Origin: Candidatus Thorarchaeota archaeon
GTDB lineage: Archaea > Asgardarchaeota > Thorarchaeia > Thorarchaeales > Thorarchaeaceae
Assembly (NCBI GenBank): GCA_020348985.1
Contig: CP070761.1
Coordinates: 2,561,445-2,625,444, forward strand
Reading direction: 5' to 3'
DNA length: 64,000 bases
This document shows positions 1-8,847 of the stretch, piece after piece. Made by a program: the position numbers and the translations under genes. The notes under the pieces are model-generated. The model was given only the letters and a program-made list of their open reading frames with translations, was not told where the DNA came from and made no database searches. Position 1 is the first letter of the stretch. Each line of letters begins with the position of its first letter.

Positions 1-151
1 TGATGATCCCGGCTTCTACCGAGAAACCCGCCCCCCTTGAGCCACTCATCAGAGGGTCCTCATACGTGTCGTGAATACTGAACATACCTGTGATATGTCC
101 GGGCACAAACGCACGAGCCCTTTCTGCGTGTCTGCTCAAAGTGTTCGTCAT
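1..151 (-). CDS. Pantoate kinase, N-terminal fragment
   Basis: This is the first ~50 codons of a minus-strand gene that runs off the left edge. The start is the ATG read from 151 down to 149; no closer in-frame start is visible upstream. The translated start contains AFVPGHITGMFSIHDTYEDP and then GSRGAGFSVEAG. That pattern is typical of archaeal pantoate kinase (GHMP superfamily), in which the N-terminal PGHITG segment precedes a GSRGAG turn. The enzyme phosphorylates pantoate on the archaeal route to coenzyme A. CoaBC, a later step of the same pathway, starts at 1311 on the other strand, which supports the call. The ATP-binding GHMP motif is outside the window. Confidence 0.75.
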   Translation of the reverse strand, partial: MTNTLSRHAERARAFVPGHITGMFSIHDTYEDPLMSGSRGAGFSVEAGII

Positions 152-201
152 GTGTTCTCTTGTAGACCACAGTATAAAGTAATCCATTACATCCAGTGAT
201 G

Positions 202-220
202 GGTATATACTGGTATATAC
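202..220. promoter_or_regulatory. Tandem GGTATATAC boxes, likely TATA region of the pantoate kinase gene
   Basis: The nonamer GGTATATAC occurs twice with a 10-bp period (202-210 and 212-220). A further AT-rich box, TTTATACT on the minus strand, lies at about 173-180. These sit 20-70 bp upstream of the pantoate kinase start at 151 and just downstream of the stop of the gene at 240-1085. They fit archaeal TATA elements. Which box is used cannot be told from sequence. Confidence 0.4.
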
Positions 221-239
221 ATTATGCATTTTCTCGTCG

Positions 240-1085
240 CTACTGGCCTTGCTGCCTAAGGGGCACTAGGCTTGTATACTGCTTAACCCTCGGGTCCTTG
301 GACTGAGCGGCGGGATATGCCCAACGAGCATCAATGTCGCGACCACTGAGATCGTAGAGATTGAAGCTTCCAGAAGACCACGTGAGCGGACTGAATCCAA
401 GAAGTAGTGTCTGAGTTCTCCAGCTAGTAACCACTAAATGACGATTCATTCCGGCGGTAGGTGCCACGAGAAATGCGTTTGATAACTCCATCAAAAGAGA
501 GGTACTAATCCTGTAGAAGAAGCTGTATGTCTTCCTGTGTTCTTCAGCGCCCTGATCTCGGAGGTCATTCAGGTATCTTGTGATTGTTTCATCGTGAACG
601 GCAGGGTCAAGAACGTCTGACAATGACTCAACGTCAACGACAACTGCTGTTTCGAAGTAGTAGGCTAGAGGAAACTCTGTCAAGTGGACAATGATGAATT
701 TGTCCTTGGTGATTGTCTCATAGAGATGCTGGAAGATGGCCTGTTTGGAGAAGAGCAGAGACGGATCGAGCTCTGCTGGCTCGAAGTTTTCGGACGCCTC
801 CGACACTACGAGCCGAAACATATCGTCCAACATGTCGCCATCGTAACCGATTCTCACTAGGTAGTAAGGAAGGTCTCTCAAGTTCCCTCTCTTCTGCCCT
901 GTCAATTCCAGGAAGCTGTTGAAGTCACGTAGGAAAGTCTCAACCTCATTGTCATTGTCCAACACAAAGAGAGACTGTCCGGGAGTGCCAAGAGTCGATA
1001 TGACCTTTCTGTATGCTTGAAATCTGGCCCGCTGCTCTGAATCGAGCTTGCTGAGAATGGAGTCGATGTCAGGAGATTCGGCCAA
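240..1085 (-). CDS. Uncharacterised protein, 281 aa
   Basis: I do not recognise a family. The predicted product is soluble, with no signal peptide or membrane segment, and has an even mix of helix- and strand-forming stretches. The first 30 residues are charged and probably helical; the last 40 end in a polar tail. The start is a TTG at 1085 with AAGGTG eight bases upstream, and a TATA-like AATATAC (minus strand) lies near 1139-1146, fitting a short leader. It lies between the pantoate kinase fragment (same strand) and divergently transcribed CoaBC. A role near coenzyme A metabolism is possible, but location is the only reason to say so. Confidence 0.6.
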   Translation of the reverse strand: MAESPDIDSILSKLDSEQRARFQAYRKVISTLGTPGQSLFVLDNDNEVETFLRDFNSFLELTGQKRGNLRDLPYYLVRIGYDGDMLDDMFRLVVSEASENFEPAELDPSLLFSKQAIFQHLYETITKDKFIIVHLTEFPLAYYFETAVVVDVESLSDVLDPAVHDETITRYLNDLRDQGAEEHRKTYSFFYRISTSLLMELSNAFLVAPTAGMNRHLVVTSWRTQTLLLGFSPLTWSSGSFNLYDLSGRDIDARWAYPAAQSKDPRVKQYTSLVPLRQQGQ

Positions 1086-1230
1086 GCATACTGCACCTTC
1101 TGCTGTTATGATTGAAGGGTATCGGTTTTTGCTGTACGTATATTCTCAGGAACTCGCCTTTTGCGTCCCTGTATGCGGTGCTTCCACTAGGGGGTGCACT
1201 CTGGACATGAGGCTTGAAACCAACCCACTC

Positions 1231-1238
1231 ATATATTC
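1231..1238 (+). promoter_or_regulatory. TATA-like box for coaBC
   Basis: The ATATATTC element lies about 80 bp before the CoaBC start, in the 225-bp divergent intergenic region. It would give a transcript start near 1260 and a ~50-nt leader. Nothing else, such as a repeat or RNA gene, is evident in 1086-1310. Confidence 0.35.
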
Positions 1239-1310
1239 TTCGACGACCTCTATCTTCTCGACACGCTACCTTCAAATAGATTCGCTAGATGAGCACTTGA
1301 TTGAAGGCGG

Positions 1311-2567
1311 ATGACGAACATAGACATTCACACTTCAAAGCTCATCATTGGCTCGAAGAGTAGTCTGCTTGGCGGACGGTTGGTAGCCTTGTGTGTAACA
1401 GGTAGTGTGGCCGCCGTTGATTGTGTTGCCATTGCGCGCGGAATCATGCGACATGGTGCTGAAGTTCATTGTGTGATGAGCCGGATGGCCCAGAAAATCA
1501 TCCATCCATATCTACTTGAGTGGGCCACCGGAAATCCCGTCGTTACTGAACTCACTGGTAAAATCGAACATGTCACTCTTGCCGGCAAACATGAAGGTAG
1601 GGTCGACTTGGTTTTGGTCGCTCCTTCAACGGCAAACACAATAGGAAAGATCGCCAACGGAATTGACGACACTACGGTGACCACAACCGTTTCGTCGGCA
1701 ATTGGTGCCCGCATCCCCGTCGTAATAGTACCTGCAATGCACGAGTCGCTTTATGATCATCCTGCAGTGAATGAAAACATCGAGAAGCTAAGGAGAATGG
1801 GTGTGATTGTACTCGCTCCAAGAATGGAAGAAGCCAAGGCCAAGATTCCGAAGACGAACACGATAATCGATGAAGTCCTTGCTGTTCTTGGCCCCAAAGA
1901 CCTGGACGGCAAGAGGTTTGTAGTCACGGCAGGACCTAACAGAGCCTGGATTGACACTGTAAGGTTTGTCTCGAACCCGTCAACCGGTAAGATGGGAATC
2001 GCGATAACAGAAGAGCTACTTGGTAGGGGAGCAGAGGTTACACTAGTAATCGGACCTACTGTGCAGGAGCTACCGGAGAGAGCAACAACAAAGTCTGTGG
2101 AGACGGCCCAACAGATGCTAGAGGTGGTGATGGACTCCGTGACCAACGAATGTGACGCATTCATATCGTCCGCGGCAGTTCTGGACTACGTTCCGGCGAA
2201 GAAAGAACCTGGCAAGATCAGCTCGGGAGACAAGAGTCTGACACTTGAGCTTGTGCCTACAAAGAAGATTATCGATGAAGTCAGGAAAGCCCACAACAAG
2301 ATGTACATTGTCGGGTTCAAGGTAGAGTCCGGGGTCACAGATGATGAACTTGAATCTCGGGCAAGGACTAAGATAGATTCTGGTGTCTGTGATATTGTAA
2401 TTGCCAATGATTCAGAGCGAGCGGGTGTCGCCTTTGCCGGAGAAACAAACGAAGTGCTGATAGTTGGGAAGACAGGCATCATCGATAGAGTTACTCTAAC
2501 AACTAAGAGAGAAGTTGCACGTCGTATAGTAAATGTTCTAGCAAGCGAACTGCAGCAGCAGAAGTGA
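1311..2567 (+). CDS. coaBC: Bifunctional phosphopantothenoylcysteine decarboxylase / phosphopantothenate-cysteine ligase
   Basis: This enzyme makes 4'-phosphopantetheine: the N-terminal flavoprotein half (CoaC, about residues 20-190) decarboxylates phosphopantothenoylcysteine, and the C-terminal half (CoaB, about 200-410) ligates cysteine to phosphopantothenate. Visible hallmarks are the flavoprotein start LCVTGSVAAVD, the PSTANTIGKIANGIDD segment, the PAMH stretch, and in CoaB the ligase signature VTAGPNRAWIDTVRFVSN followed by STGKMG. The 418-aa length fits archaeal CoaBC. The start is ATG 1311, immediately after an AAGGCGG purine run. It is encoded divergently from an unknown gene and close to pantoate kinase, another enzyme of archaeal CoA synthesis. 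Confidence 0.95.
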   Translation: MTNIDIHTSKLIIGSKSSLLGGRLVALCVTGSVAAVDCVAIARGIMRHGAEVHCVMSRMAQKIIHPYLLEWATGNPVVTELTGKIEHVTLAGKHEGRVDLVLVAPSTANTIGKIANGIDDTTVTTTVSSAIGARIPVVIVPAMHESLYDHPAVNENIEKLRRMGVIVLAPRMEEAKAKIPKTNTIIDEVLAVLGPKDLDGKRFVVTAGPNRAWIDTVRFVSNPSTGKMGIAITEELLGRGAEVTLVIGPTVQELPERATTKSVETAQQMLEVVMDSVTNECDAFISSAAVLDYVPAKKEPGKISSGDKSLTLELVPTKKIIDEVRKAHNKMYIVGFKVESGVTDDELESRARTKIDSGVCDIVIANDSERAGVAFAGETNEVLIVGKTGIIDRVTLTTKREVARRIVNVLASELQQQK

Positions 2568-2585
2568 TATCATATTCGTGAAGAT

Positions 2586-2948
2586 TCAGAGTATCTCTAG
2601 TAGGCTCTGCGCCATGCGCTTCATATCAACGAAGATTAGTCCAAGTTGAGCATCGGACTTTGCAAGAACAAGAAGAAGTGCATCATCACCAACTGATGTC
2701 AAGAGAGTATAGCCTTTCTCGCCTTTGACGTAGATTTCCATGAGCGCTCCACGGTCAAGCTCACCGGTGGCCTTGTCTCCTAATGAAAGCATTGCGGCAC
2801 TGATCGCTGCAATCCTCTCTTGTTCACTCTCGGGGAGTGCGGAGGATATCATCAAGCCATCTTGTGACACAAGTGCGGCGCCCTCAACGCCGGGCACTGT
2901 TTCAAAGTCCCTGATCGTTTTGTTAATCCTATCCACTCGACTGGACAT
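2586..2948 (-). CDS. Roadblock/LC7 domain protein
   Basis: This 120-aa protein is essentially a single roadblock/LC7 domain. It has an N-terminal helix, the GVEGAALVSQDGLMISS beta-turn-beta element, a central helix with GDKATGEL, then GYTLLTS and a final amphipathic helix ending in MAQSLLEIL. Such proteins dimerise and act as GTPase partners (MglB, Rag-type scaffolds). I chose ATG 2948 over GTG 2960 because GGTGAG lies seven bases upstream of it. A TATA-like CTTTAAATC box (minus strand) is near 2992-2999. It sits downstream of the giant surface protein gene. A COG2229-type GTPase at 7944-8645 lies on the same strand and is a plausible, unproven partner. Confidence 0.85.
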   Translation of the reverse strand: MSSRVDRINKTIRDFETVPGVEGAALVSQDGLMISSALPESEQERIAAISAAMLSLGDKATGELDRGALMEIYVKGEKGYTLLTSVGDDALLLVLAKSDAQLGLIFVDMKRMAQSLLEIL

Positions 2949-3043
2949 GACGTCGCTCACCCGAAATGCCTCTAGCTCAGTTTGCGCAGATTTAAAGCTT
3001 TGTCGTTGAGAGAGGTTTAGAGCTGTTGAAAAGGCGGTGTGAT

Positions 3044-6000
3044 CTATACGTCAAAGAACTCCTTGGCATCAAATCGCTCTTCTCGTTCTCGACGCCTCTT
3101 TTCAGCCTCTTTCTCTCGACGCCGCGCTTCTTTCTCCCGTTCTCGGTCCCTTTTACGGTTATCACGTGGTTTCTTACTTGATCTCTTGAGGAGAGGTTCT
3201 TGTCGCCTCCTTTTTAGAGCGGCCCAGCCAATCATGGCTGCGATGAAGACACCACCGAGAATCGCCACTGTCAAGATAGGAGAAGGACGAATGAACATGA
3301 AATCTGATATCTCAACCGTGAGCGAATCATATCCAGCCTTCATTGCCAGAATTGTGATGCTGAAGGGACCCGTCCTACCAGTTGTCCACTCTTCGGATAA
3401 TAGGATAGTGTAGGTGCCCTGTGTACCTTCTTGGACCCCCACCTCAGTTTGATTGATCAATGAGCTCACTAATGCGCCGGTTATGGGGTCACCTACCTGG
3501 TCGATCAGCGTGAAGTTTATCCTGACACGGTCCCCTTCCCAGATAACCGTCTGACTCAGGTCAATGTCCGACAGTATTATCGAGGGAGCTCGCCTCCAGG
3601 CCAACGCATTCTCTAGGGTTCTGTTCTTCTCCAGCCCTGATGGATTCGTTGTGGTAAGCCCTATTTTCCCTGTTCCGACTGTCGACGCGATTATCACTGG
3701 ATTTGTGCCATCTGTAGCCACTACGCTGAAGTTGACCCAATGTGAATCGAAATGCCCTTGGTAGTCGACAACTGGCCCCAGAGAGTTCGGCTCTGAGACC
3801 AGAGGGTGGCCATCGTCTACTACAGTAATTGTCGAACCCGTTTCTGAGCTTGCGTAGGACACCGGCCATGGTAGCCAATCTAGGTTCCCGGTTGCTCCAA
3901 GGACAATAATTGTACCGCCGTTGGTCACAAACTCGGCGATGTCCGAGGAGATTGTGTTCATTGAGTTCTCAAGTGAGTCCAGTGATGAAGGCTCCATGAT
4001 CACAATCTTGTGAAGCGAGATTAGGTTGGTGAAGTCACTGAAGTTAGTTGATTCATAGTAGTCAAAATCTGCATCGAGAGCAGCAAGTCCCGTGGGCAAG
4101 TAGTTAGAATAACCAAGCGCAGCCACTTCGTGTACACCCCTTCCAGGTATGTGACCGTCGAGAACCAATGCGAGAGGATCAACTGCGGCTATATGCGGTG
4201 TCGCGTCAGGGTTGAACAGGTATGTTTCGGGATCACCATAAAGGATCTGTTGATTGGCGTAGTCAGGGGGGTCAAGATCAATGATTGGGTCGGTATAGTC
4301 AACTGATGTTGCTGCTAGCGCTCGATTGAGAGACAAGCCAGTACTATTACCATCTACAATGTTCTCTGTGAAAATGACTGAAAGCAGTCCACCAGCACGG
4401 AAATACACTGTTCTTGGTGCTGCGATCACGCCAGCCGCGCCATGCTCCATGAGTACTCGAGGAAGTCTTGATCCTCCCAAGAGACATGCAGTCACATGTA
4501 CGATTGTCGAGCCAATGTTACCAACACTCTGTTGAAGGTCATCTGTTGTGAGAAGCACGTGTCTTGGGTTCTCCAAGGGCCAAACGTATGGATTAACGAG
4601 TCCATTGTCATCACCATCTTGTACGGTCAGAGATACCTCATACCCATAGTCTTCGTCTTCATCCCGAAGTGAGAATATACCCACACCATCGGGTCTCATC
4701 GGAGGGTCTGTTGGAAAGACAGTGAGTGTGCCGTGAGTGCTGAGAGACCAGAAACCCACTTGTGAGCGTAATGCCTCAAAGACTTCGTCAGAGCCGATGT
4801 GATATTCCACTGCAAAACCTGCAGATTCAAGCGAATCGGTGAGGTCATCCACCTGATAGATTGTGTGTAAGTTATCGTAGTTGTCCTGCTGTCTGCCTCC
4901 GTGCGTGTAAGCATAAAGCGAGAGAAGGGAGGTGTCGGCAGAGTCCGATGTTTCGAATAGGAAGCGGTGTAGGACACCTCTTGAAATCATGACAGAGGCC
5001 GTCTCCGCGGACAGGGCAGGAATCCTTCCTGGGGAGAAGTGGGTTTGAAGTGACCTGTCGAAGCTCGCTTTTAGAAGGTCAATGGGTGAGACTATGAGCA
5101 GTGTCTGAATTGAAGTTGAATTGTAGGCACCTCTGTCTGTTAGAAAGCTCTCAAACTCTTGTGCAGAGTTTCTCATTGAGTAGATGTTTGGAATGCGTTC
5201 ATCGTACCACCCATTCTCAGTACGTGTTGTATACTGATTCTGAACATAGACTTCAATCTCAGGGCCAATGAGATAAGGAGCCCACGTTTCCTCAGCACGT
5301 GTAGTTATGGTGTTGTCATCACCTGCTAGTGAGAAAACGGGCCCACCATGTGCGGCCCCGGCAAACGCAGAAGCGCTGAAGAATTCATTTCCAGTTCCTA
5401 GCGGAAGTGATACTATGACGTCCGATTGACCGGACAGTGATTGTATCATGTTGGATAGCATGGGGTAGTTAGCAATGTTGACAAACAGATACTCTGAACT
5501 CAATGAAGTCTCCAAAGAGCTGGAGTGAAAATCAAGAGGATCAACCAAAATGCAGCTAGAAACACCTAGTCGGTCGAGTGCCCATTGCGTGGCAGATGGA
5601 ATTTCCGTCGGAGTTACATAAAGCAAGGGAGAATTGAGTTGAGACGCCAGAACTGCTCCATTGGCAGCTGACTCCAAATAGGCTGTGAGATCCTGTGGAA
5701 TCTGAGAAATAGACCAAGAAAGATCTGCGTTATTCACTTCTTCTGTTGCATCCATCCAGCCGACGACTATGTTCCATTGCCCTGGCATTGGATATGAAAT
5801 CTGAATGTCCTCCCTTCCGGGTTTGGACAGTATACTGCCCACAGGCGCCCAAGCAACAAGTCTGCCACTTGGATCAACCATTGCCATGTTTAGGTCAGTT
5901 GCAGCATTGTCCCAATTGAGAGTCACGTTCAGCCAAGATGCATCTGAAGGAACATCTACAGTGTGAGTGAAACCTGGATGGTATTTGATTTCAGAATCGA

Positions 6001-6907
6001 AACTCACCGGGTCGGCGACGAAGGATTCGGGATCAATCTCCAAGGTCCACTCCCCACTCACTGTATTTGGTACCCAGAAGTAGAGCGGGACCGGGCTTGG
6101 AGCGTAATTGCGCTCTGCGAAAACCTGCCTGTACAAAGAGTAGTCCATGACAACACCATTAGGGTCCGTAAGTGTATGTACAAACAGATCGGATCCGGTC
6201 CAGTTGAACTTCCCTTCAATCCATCCCACATTGGGCGAAGAAGTGAAATCAAACGTTACGGGGTTGGGCGTCGTAGCAACTATACTGGGGGAGACAACTG
6301 AGACCTGTGCTCCCGAGAATGTATACTCATAGGAACCTTCAGTCACAGTGGGCTCTTGGAACTGATCCTGTGACAGGGCTAACACTGCCGTATCTGTGGA
6401 GGCCCATTCGGCCACAGCAAGCCTAGCTGCAATTTGACTGGAGGAGGCCCCCTTCAGCTGAGGGTATACTTGTGTTCCAATGATGCCCTGCATCTTCATG
6501 ATGTAGTTGTGACTGAAATCACCGATCCCAATCGCCTGCGTAGTGCCTCCATCTTCATCCAAGTACTCGACCCAATCCTGAATTAGCCAGCCTTCACTAT
6601 CAGATTCAGAAACATGAATGACGGGAGAGATATAGTGTGTGCCCCCATACCAGAAGGTTGCAGTTGGGACAGCGGCCATGTACGCAAAATCATCAATGTA
6701 GGAGAGGGGATCAGATTGGACTAGTGTAATTCGACGAAGTGGTACGGGGTCTGGACTATTCCGGTAGGCGGCATCAGTACGGATTGTGCCATAGCTGTAA
6801 GGCGCGGGATTTGAAGTAATATGCACAAACCCCAGAGGGAGGAATGGTGATACGAAGATAATCGCTGCAAAAAGAACCGAGATTGTAAGTCTGCCAGGAA
6901 AATTCAT
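3044..6907 (-). CDS. Giant membrane-anchored surface protein with gingipain/caspase-like (clan CD) core
   Basis: This 1287-aa predicted surface protein starts with a signal peptide (about residues 1-30) and ends with a single membrane span (about 1215-1240) and a very basic, charged cytoplasmic tail (RRREKEAEKRRREREE). Around residues 690-850 are SLSTHG and VHVTACLLGGS, followed by HGAAGVIAAPRTVYF. This His...Cys arrangement resembles peptidase family C25 (gingipain) and related clan CD enzymes. Upstream are beta-rich modules of pre-peptidase/Ig type. Downstream is a glutamine-amidotransferase-like segment (GGTIIVLGATGN) and an Ig-like stalk. Many N-x-S/T sites fit an archaeal glycoprotein. 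The start is ATG 6907, with GGGTG nine bases upstream. Activity is inferred from the motif pair only. Confidence 0.7.
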   Translation of the reverse strand: MNFPGRLTISVLFAAIIFVSPFLPLGFVHITSNPAPYSYGTIRTDAAYRNSPDPVPLRRITLVQSDPLSYIDDFAYMAAVPTATFWYGGTHYISPVIHVSESDSEGWLIQDWVEYLDEDGGTTQAIGIGDFSHNYIMKMQGIIGTQVYPQLKGASSSQIAARLAVAEWASTDTAVLALSQDQFQEPTVTEGSYEYTFSGAQVSVVSPSIVATTPNPVTFDFTSSPNVGWIEGKFNWTGSDLFVHTLTDPNGVVMDYSLYRQVFAERNYAPSPVPLYFWVPNTVSGEWTLEIDPESFVADPVSFDSEIKYHPGFTHTVDVPSDASWLNVTLNWDNAATDLNMAMVDPSGRLVAWAPVGSILSKPGREDIQISYPMPGQWNIVVGWMDATEEVNNADLSWSISQIPQDLTAYLESAANGAVLASQLNSPLLYVTPTEIPSATQWALDRLGVSSCILVDPLDFHSSSLETSLSSEYLFVNIANYPMLSNMIQSLSGQSDVIVSLPLGTGNEFFSASAFAGAAHGGPVFSLAGDDNTITTRAEETWAPYLIGPEIEVYVQNQYTTRTENGWYDERIPNIYSMRNSAQEFESFLTDRGAYNSTSIQTLLIVSPIDLLKASFDRSLQTHFSPGRIPALSAETASVMISRGVLHRFLFETSDSADTSLLSLYAYTHGGRQQDNYDNLHTIYQVDDLTDSLESAGFAVEYHIGSDEVFEALRSQVGFWSLSTHGTLTVFPTDPPMRPDGVGIFSLRDEDEDYGYEVSLTVQDGDDNGLVNPYVWPLENPRHVLLTTDDLQQSVGNIGSTIVHVTACLLGGSRLPRVLMEHGAAGVIAAPRTVYFRAGGLLSVIFTENIVDGNSTGLSLNRALAATSVDYTDPIIDLDPPDYANQQILYGDPETYLFNPDATPHIAAVDPLALVLDGHIPGRGVHEVAALGYSNYLPTGLAALDADFDYYESTNFSDFTNLISLHKIVIMEPSSLDSLENSMNTISSDIAEFVTNGGTIIVLGATGNLDWLPWPVSYASSETGSTITVVDDGHPLVSEPNSLGPVVDYQGHFDSHWVNFSVVATDGTNPVIIASTVGTGKIGLTTTNPSGLEKNRTLENALAWRRAPSIILSDIDLSQTVIWEGDRVRINFTLIDQVGDPITGALVSSLINQTEVGVQEGTQGTYTILLSEEWTTGRTGPFSITILAMKAGYDSLTVEISDFMFIRPSPILTVAILGGVFIAAMIGWAALKRRRQEPLLKRSSKKPRDNRKRDREREKEARRREKEAEKRRREREERFDAKEFFDV

Positions 6908-7014
6908 TCCAAAACACCCTGCGAGATTGTCAAAATATGCGAGCGATACAATTTGACTTTTCCCGCTTAAGGATTCACATTTGACGCTGTTAGTAGACTC
7001 GCCTATGTGGACAA

Positions 7015-7911
7015 CTATTCGACATCGTCGAGTTCTAGAAGATCTTCATCGAAGTCTTCGTCTTCCATTTCATCTTCCTCAGGAAGCGCATCACGAATAT
7101 CATCTATGGCAGGCCGGAGTCGTCTACGAGTACCCTTGGGGACATCCCACATCATTTGCTCAGCCCTGTCAATGACCTCTCTGGATATGTCAAGTATTTC
7201 AGCGTTTAGGTAGCATTGAGCCGCCTCTACAAAGCATTCAGCTGCTTTTCGAACATTCCCTTGGGTCTCTGCAATTTCCCCAAGCAGGGATAGAACATCT
7301 GCAATACCTGCGTTGTCGTCCAGATCCCTATAGATCTTCAACGCTTTCCTGAATGTCTTCTCAGCTTCCTCAGTGTTCTGCTGGTCCTGATATGCATTGC
7401 CTATGTCTACAAGTGTGACGGCTACACCTTGCTCATTTTCAACTGTCTTGTAGGCTCGTTGTGCCTTCTTGAAGAAGTCCATAGCTTTGTCAAAGTCACC
7501 TTGTCCTAGACTTGCCAACGCCACACCGTACATTGCATCAGCTGCGCCGTCCTTGTTTCCAAGCTTTTGGAACAAATCCATGGCTTTTTGGCAAGTTATG
7601 ACCGCTTCAGTCCATCTCTCTAGGTTGATCTGTGCGACACCAAGATTGTACGTTGTGTCACTGATTCCGGTCTCATCCTTCAACTTCTTGTAAAGGCTCA
7701 ATGATTTCTCGAAGCAATCAAGCGCCTCTTCAAACTCTGCGACGGACATGTATACATTTCCGGCTGCATTGTAAATCCTCGCTGCGACAGTCTCCTCTCC
7801 TGCTTCTTGAGCTGCAGCGGCTTCTTCGATGAGAAGTGCCGGGTCCAAATCGTCCATATCTTGTTCGTCGTCGCTCAAAGATTTCACCAAACCTTGTTCT
7901 CTCCGGTCCAA
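7015..7911 (-). CDS. Tetratricopeptide-repeat protein with acidic tail
   Basis: This ~298-aa protein is built of TPR helices from about residue 35 to 240. Recognisable units include EEALDCFEKSLSLYKKL, AVITCQKAMDLFQKLG and KAMDFFKKAQRAYKTV. It ends in a strongly acidic tail of Glu/Asp runs. It probably acts as a cytoplasmic scaffold. The start is uncertain: TTG 7911 has GAGGTG very close by, an in-frame GTG lies at 7887 and an ATG at 7857. It is 32 bp downstream of the GTPase gene 7944-8645 and probably cotranscribed, suggesting that the TPR scaffold and GTPase work together. Confidence 0.8.
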   Translation of the reverse strand: MDRREQGLVKSLSDDEQDMDDLDPALLIEEAAAAQEAGEETVAARIYNAAGNVYMSVAEFEEALDCFEKSLSLYKKLKDETGISDTTYNLGVAQINLERWTEAVITCQKAMDLFQKLGNKDGAADAMYGVALASLGQGDFDKAMDFFKKAQRAYKTVENEQGVAVTLVDIGNAYQDQQNTEEAEKTFRKALKIYRDLDDNAGIADVLSLLGEIAETQGNVRKAAECFVEAAQCYLNAEILDISREVIDRAEQMMWDVPKGTRRRLRPAIDDIRDALPEEDEMEDEDFDEDLLELDDVE

Positions 7912-7943
7912 GACACCTCGCTTTTGATTCTTTCTAAGTGTGC

Positions 7944-8645
7944 TTAGCGTCGCATGATAAGGACAGGATTCTCTAGAAAGTGCTTCACAGGATCTCTCAC
8001 GACGAAGCGTTCATCTCCAACTTCAACTTCAAGGAGCTTTCTCAATTCGAATCTTCGGAGATAGCCAACCGCTTGCTCGCGTGGGAGATTCAAATCAGAC
8101 ATTAGATTCTTCAGTCCCTTCTTCTGACCACTGAATTCTGCAAGCTTGCTGAAGACCGAACTCCACTGCATCATCGTCAGATAGAGCAAAGTCCTCAACA
8201 TGCTATCAACATTCTTTCCGGTCTCCGCCGAAACCGGTATGACAGGAAGTCCAGCTAGGAATCTCATGCTCTTTCTTAGATGATCGACAGGACGGGCTGT
8301 GTCAAGGTCCTGCTTATTTGCCGCAACAACACATGGAACTCCGGGTAGGAAGAACGCAATCTCGCGGAAGAAGAGCTTGGCGCGTGCATCAGATTCAGGG
8401 TCTACCGAATCTACGACGAAAATGATCCCGTCAGCCCCCTCACTGAGAATCTTGCGCATAGTCCTGAACCTCAAGAGTCCTGGTGTGCCGAAAAGGAACA
8501 CACTGAGCCCGTCTATGTTTGCTAGGCCATGATCCATGGCGATTGTTGTCCCTCCGCGTTCAACATTGATACAGGATCCATCAGTAATATGATAAATCAT
8601 CTTGCTCTTTCCAGATTCGAAGGGACCGGTTACGACTAGTTTCAT
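7944..8645 (-). CDS. SRP-receptor-beta-like small GTPase (COG2229 type) with C-terminal winged helix
   Basis: This 233-aa protein has a small-GTPase domain in residues 1-160. It carries G1 GPFESGKS (7-14), TT at 33-34 in the switch region, G3 replaced by FGTPG (52-56), G4 NKQD (110-113) and G5 SAETG (139-143). The FGTPG form in place of DTAGQ is typical of the COG2229 family, which in bacteria works with roadblock proteins. The usual catalytic Gln after the Gly is replaced by Leu (GTPGLLRF). Residues 165-233 look like a winged-helix domain. I chose ATG 8645 because GGTG lies about nine bases upstream and the protein then starts directly with the MKLVVTGP strand. Confidence 0.85.
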   Translation of the reverse strand: MKLVVTGPFESGKSKMIYHITDGSCINVERGGTTIAMDHGLANIDGLSVFLFGTPGLLRFRTMRKILSEGADGIIFVVDSVDPESDARAKLFFREIAFFLPGVPCVVAANKQDLDTARPVDHLRKSMRFLAGLPVIPVSAETGKNVDSMLRTLLYLTMMQWSSVFSKLAEFSGQKKGLKNLMSDLNLPREQAVGYLRRFELRKLLEVEVGDERFVVRDPVKHFLENPVLIMRR

Positions 8646-8783
8646 ACTGCGACACCGTGCAATGCTCAAGCATGCGATAGAGTGCAAGTATCATCGCCGT
8701 TGTTAAATCCTTTTGCCGTGTTTCATTGACAGCGTTTCTGCGCAAAACATCATTGATATCGATACTGGGCTGAAAAGCTGGTG

Positions 8784-8814
8784 GAGAGACCGGCCGCTTG
8801 CGGCAGCAATCCTC
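8784..8814 (-). promoter_or_regulatory. 3'-UTR hairpin after selD, candidate SECIS element
   Basis: In minus-strand RNA this folds as GAG-GAUUG, a CU bulge, GCCG, loop CAAG, CGGC, then CGGUC-U-CUC. That is a lower stem of eight pairs with one bulged U, a two-base 5' bulge, and a GC-rich four-pair cap. It begins 34 nt after the selD stop codon. Archaeal SECIS elements usually lie in the 3' UTR and have an asymmetric internal loop beneath a short GC-rich cap. The layout fits, but the conserved GAA/A bases are not present, so the call is tentative. Confidence 0.3.
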
Positions 8815-8847
8815 AGTCGTCATTCCGATTCATGGTTTAGAACGACT

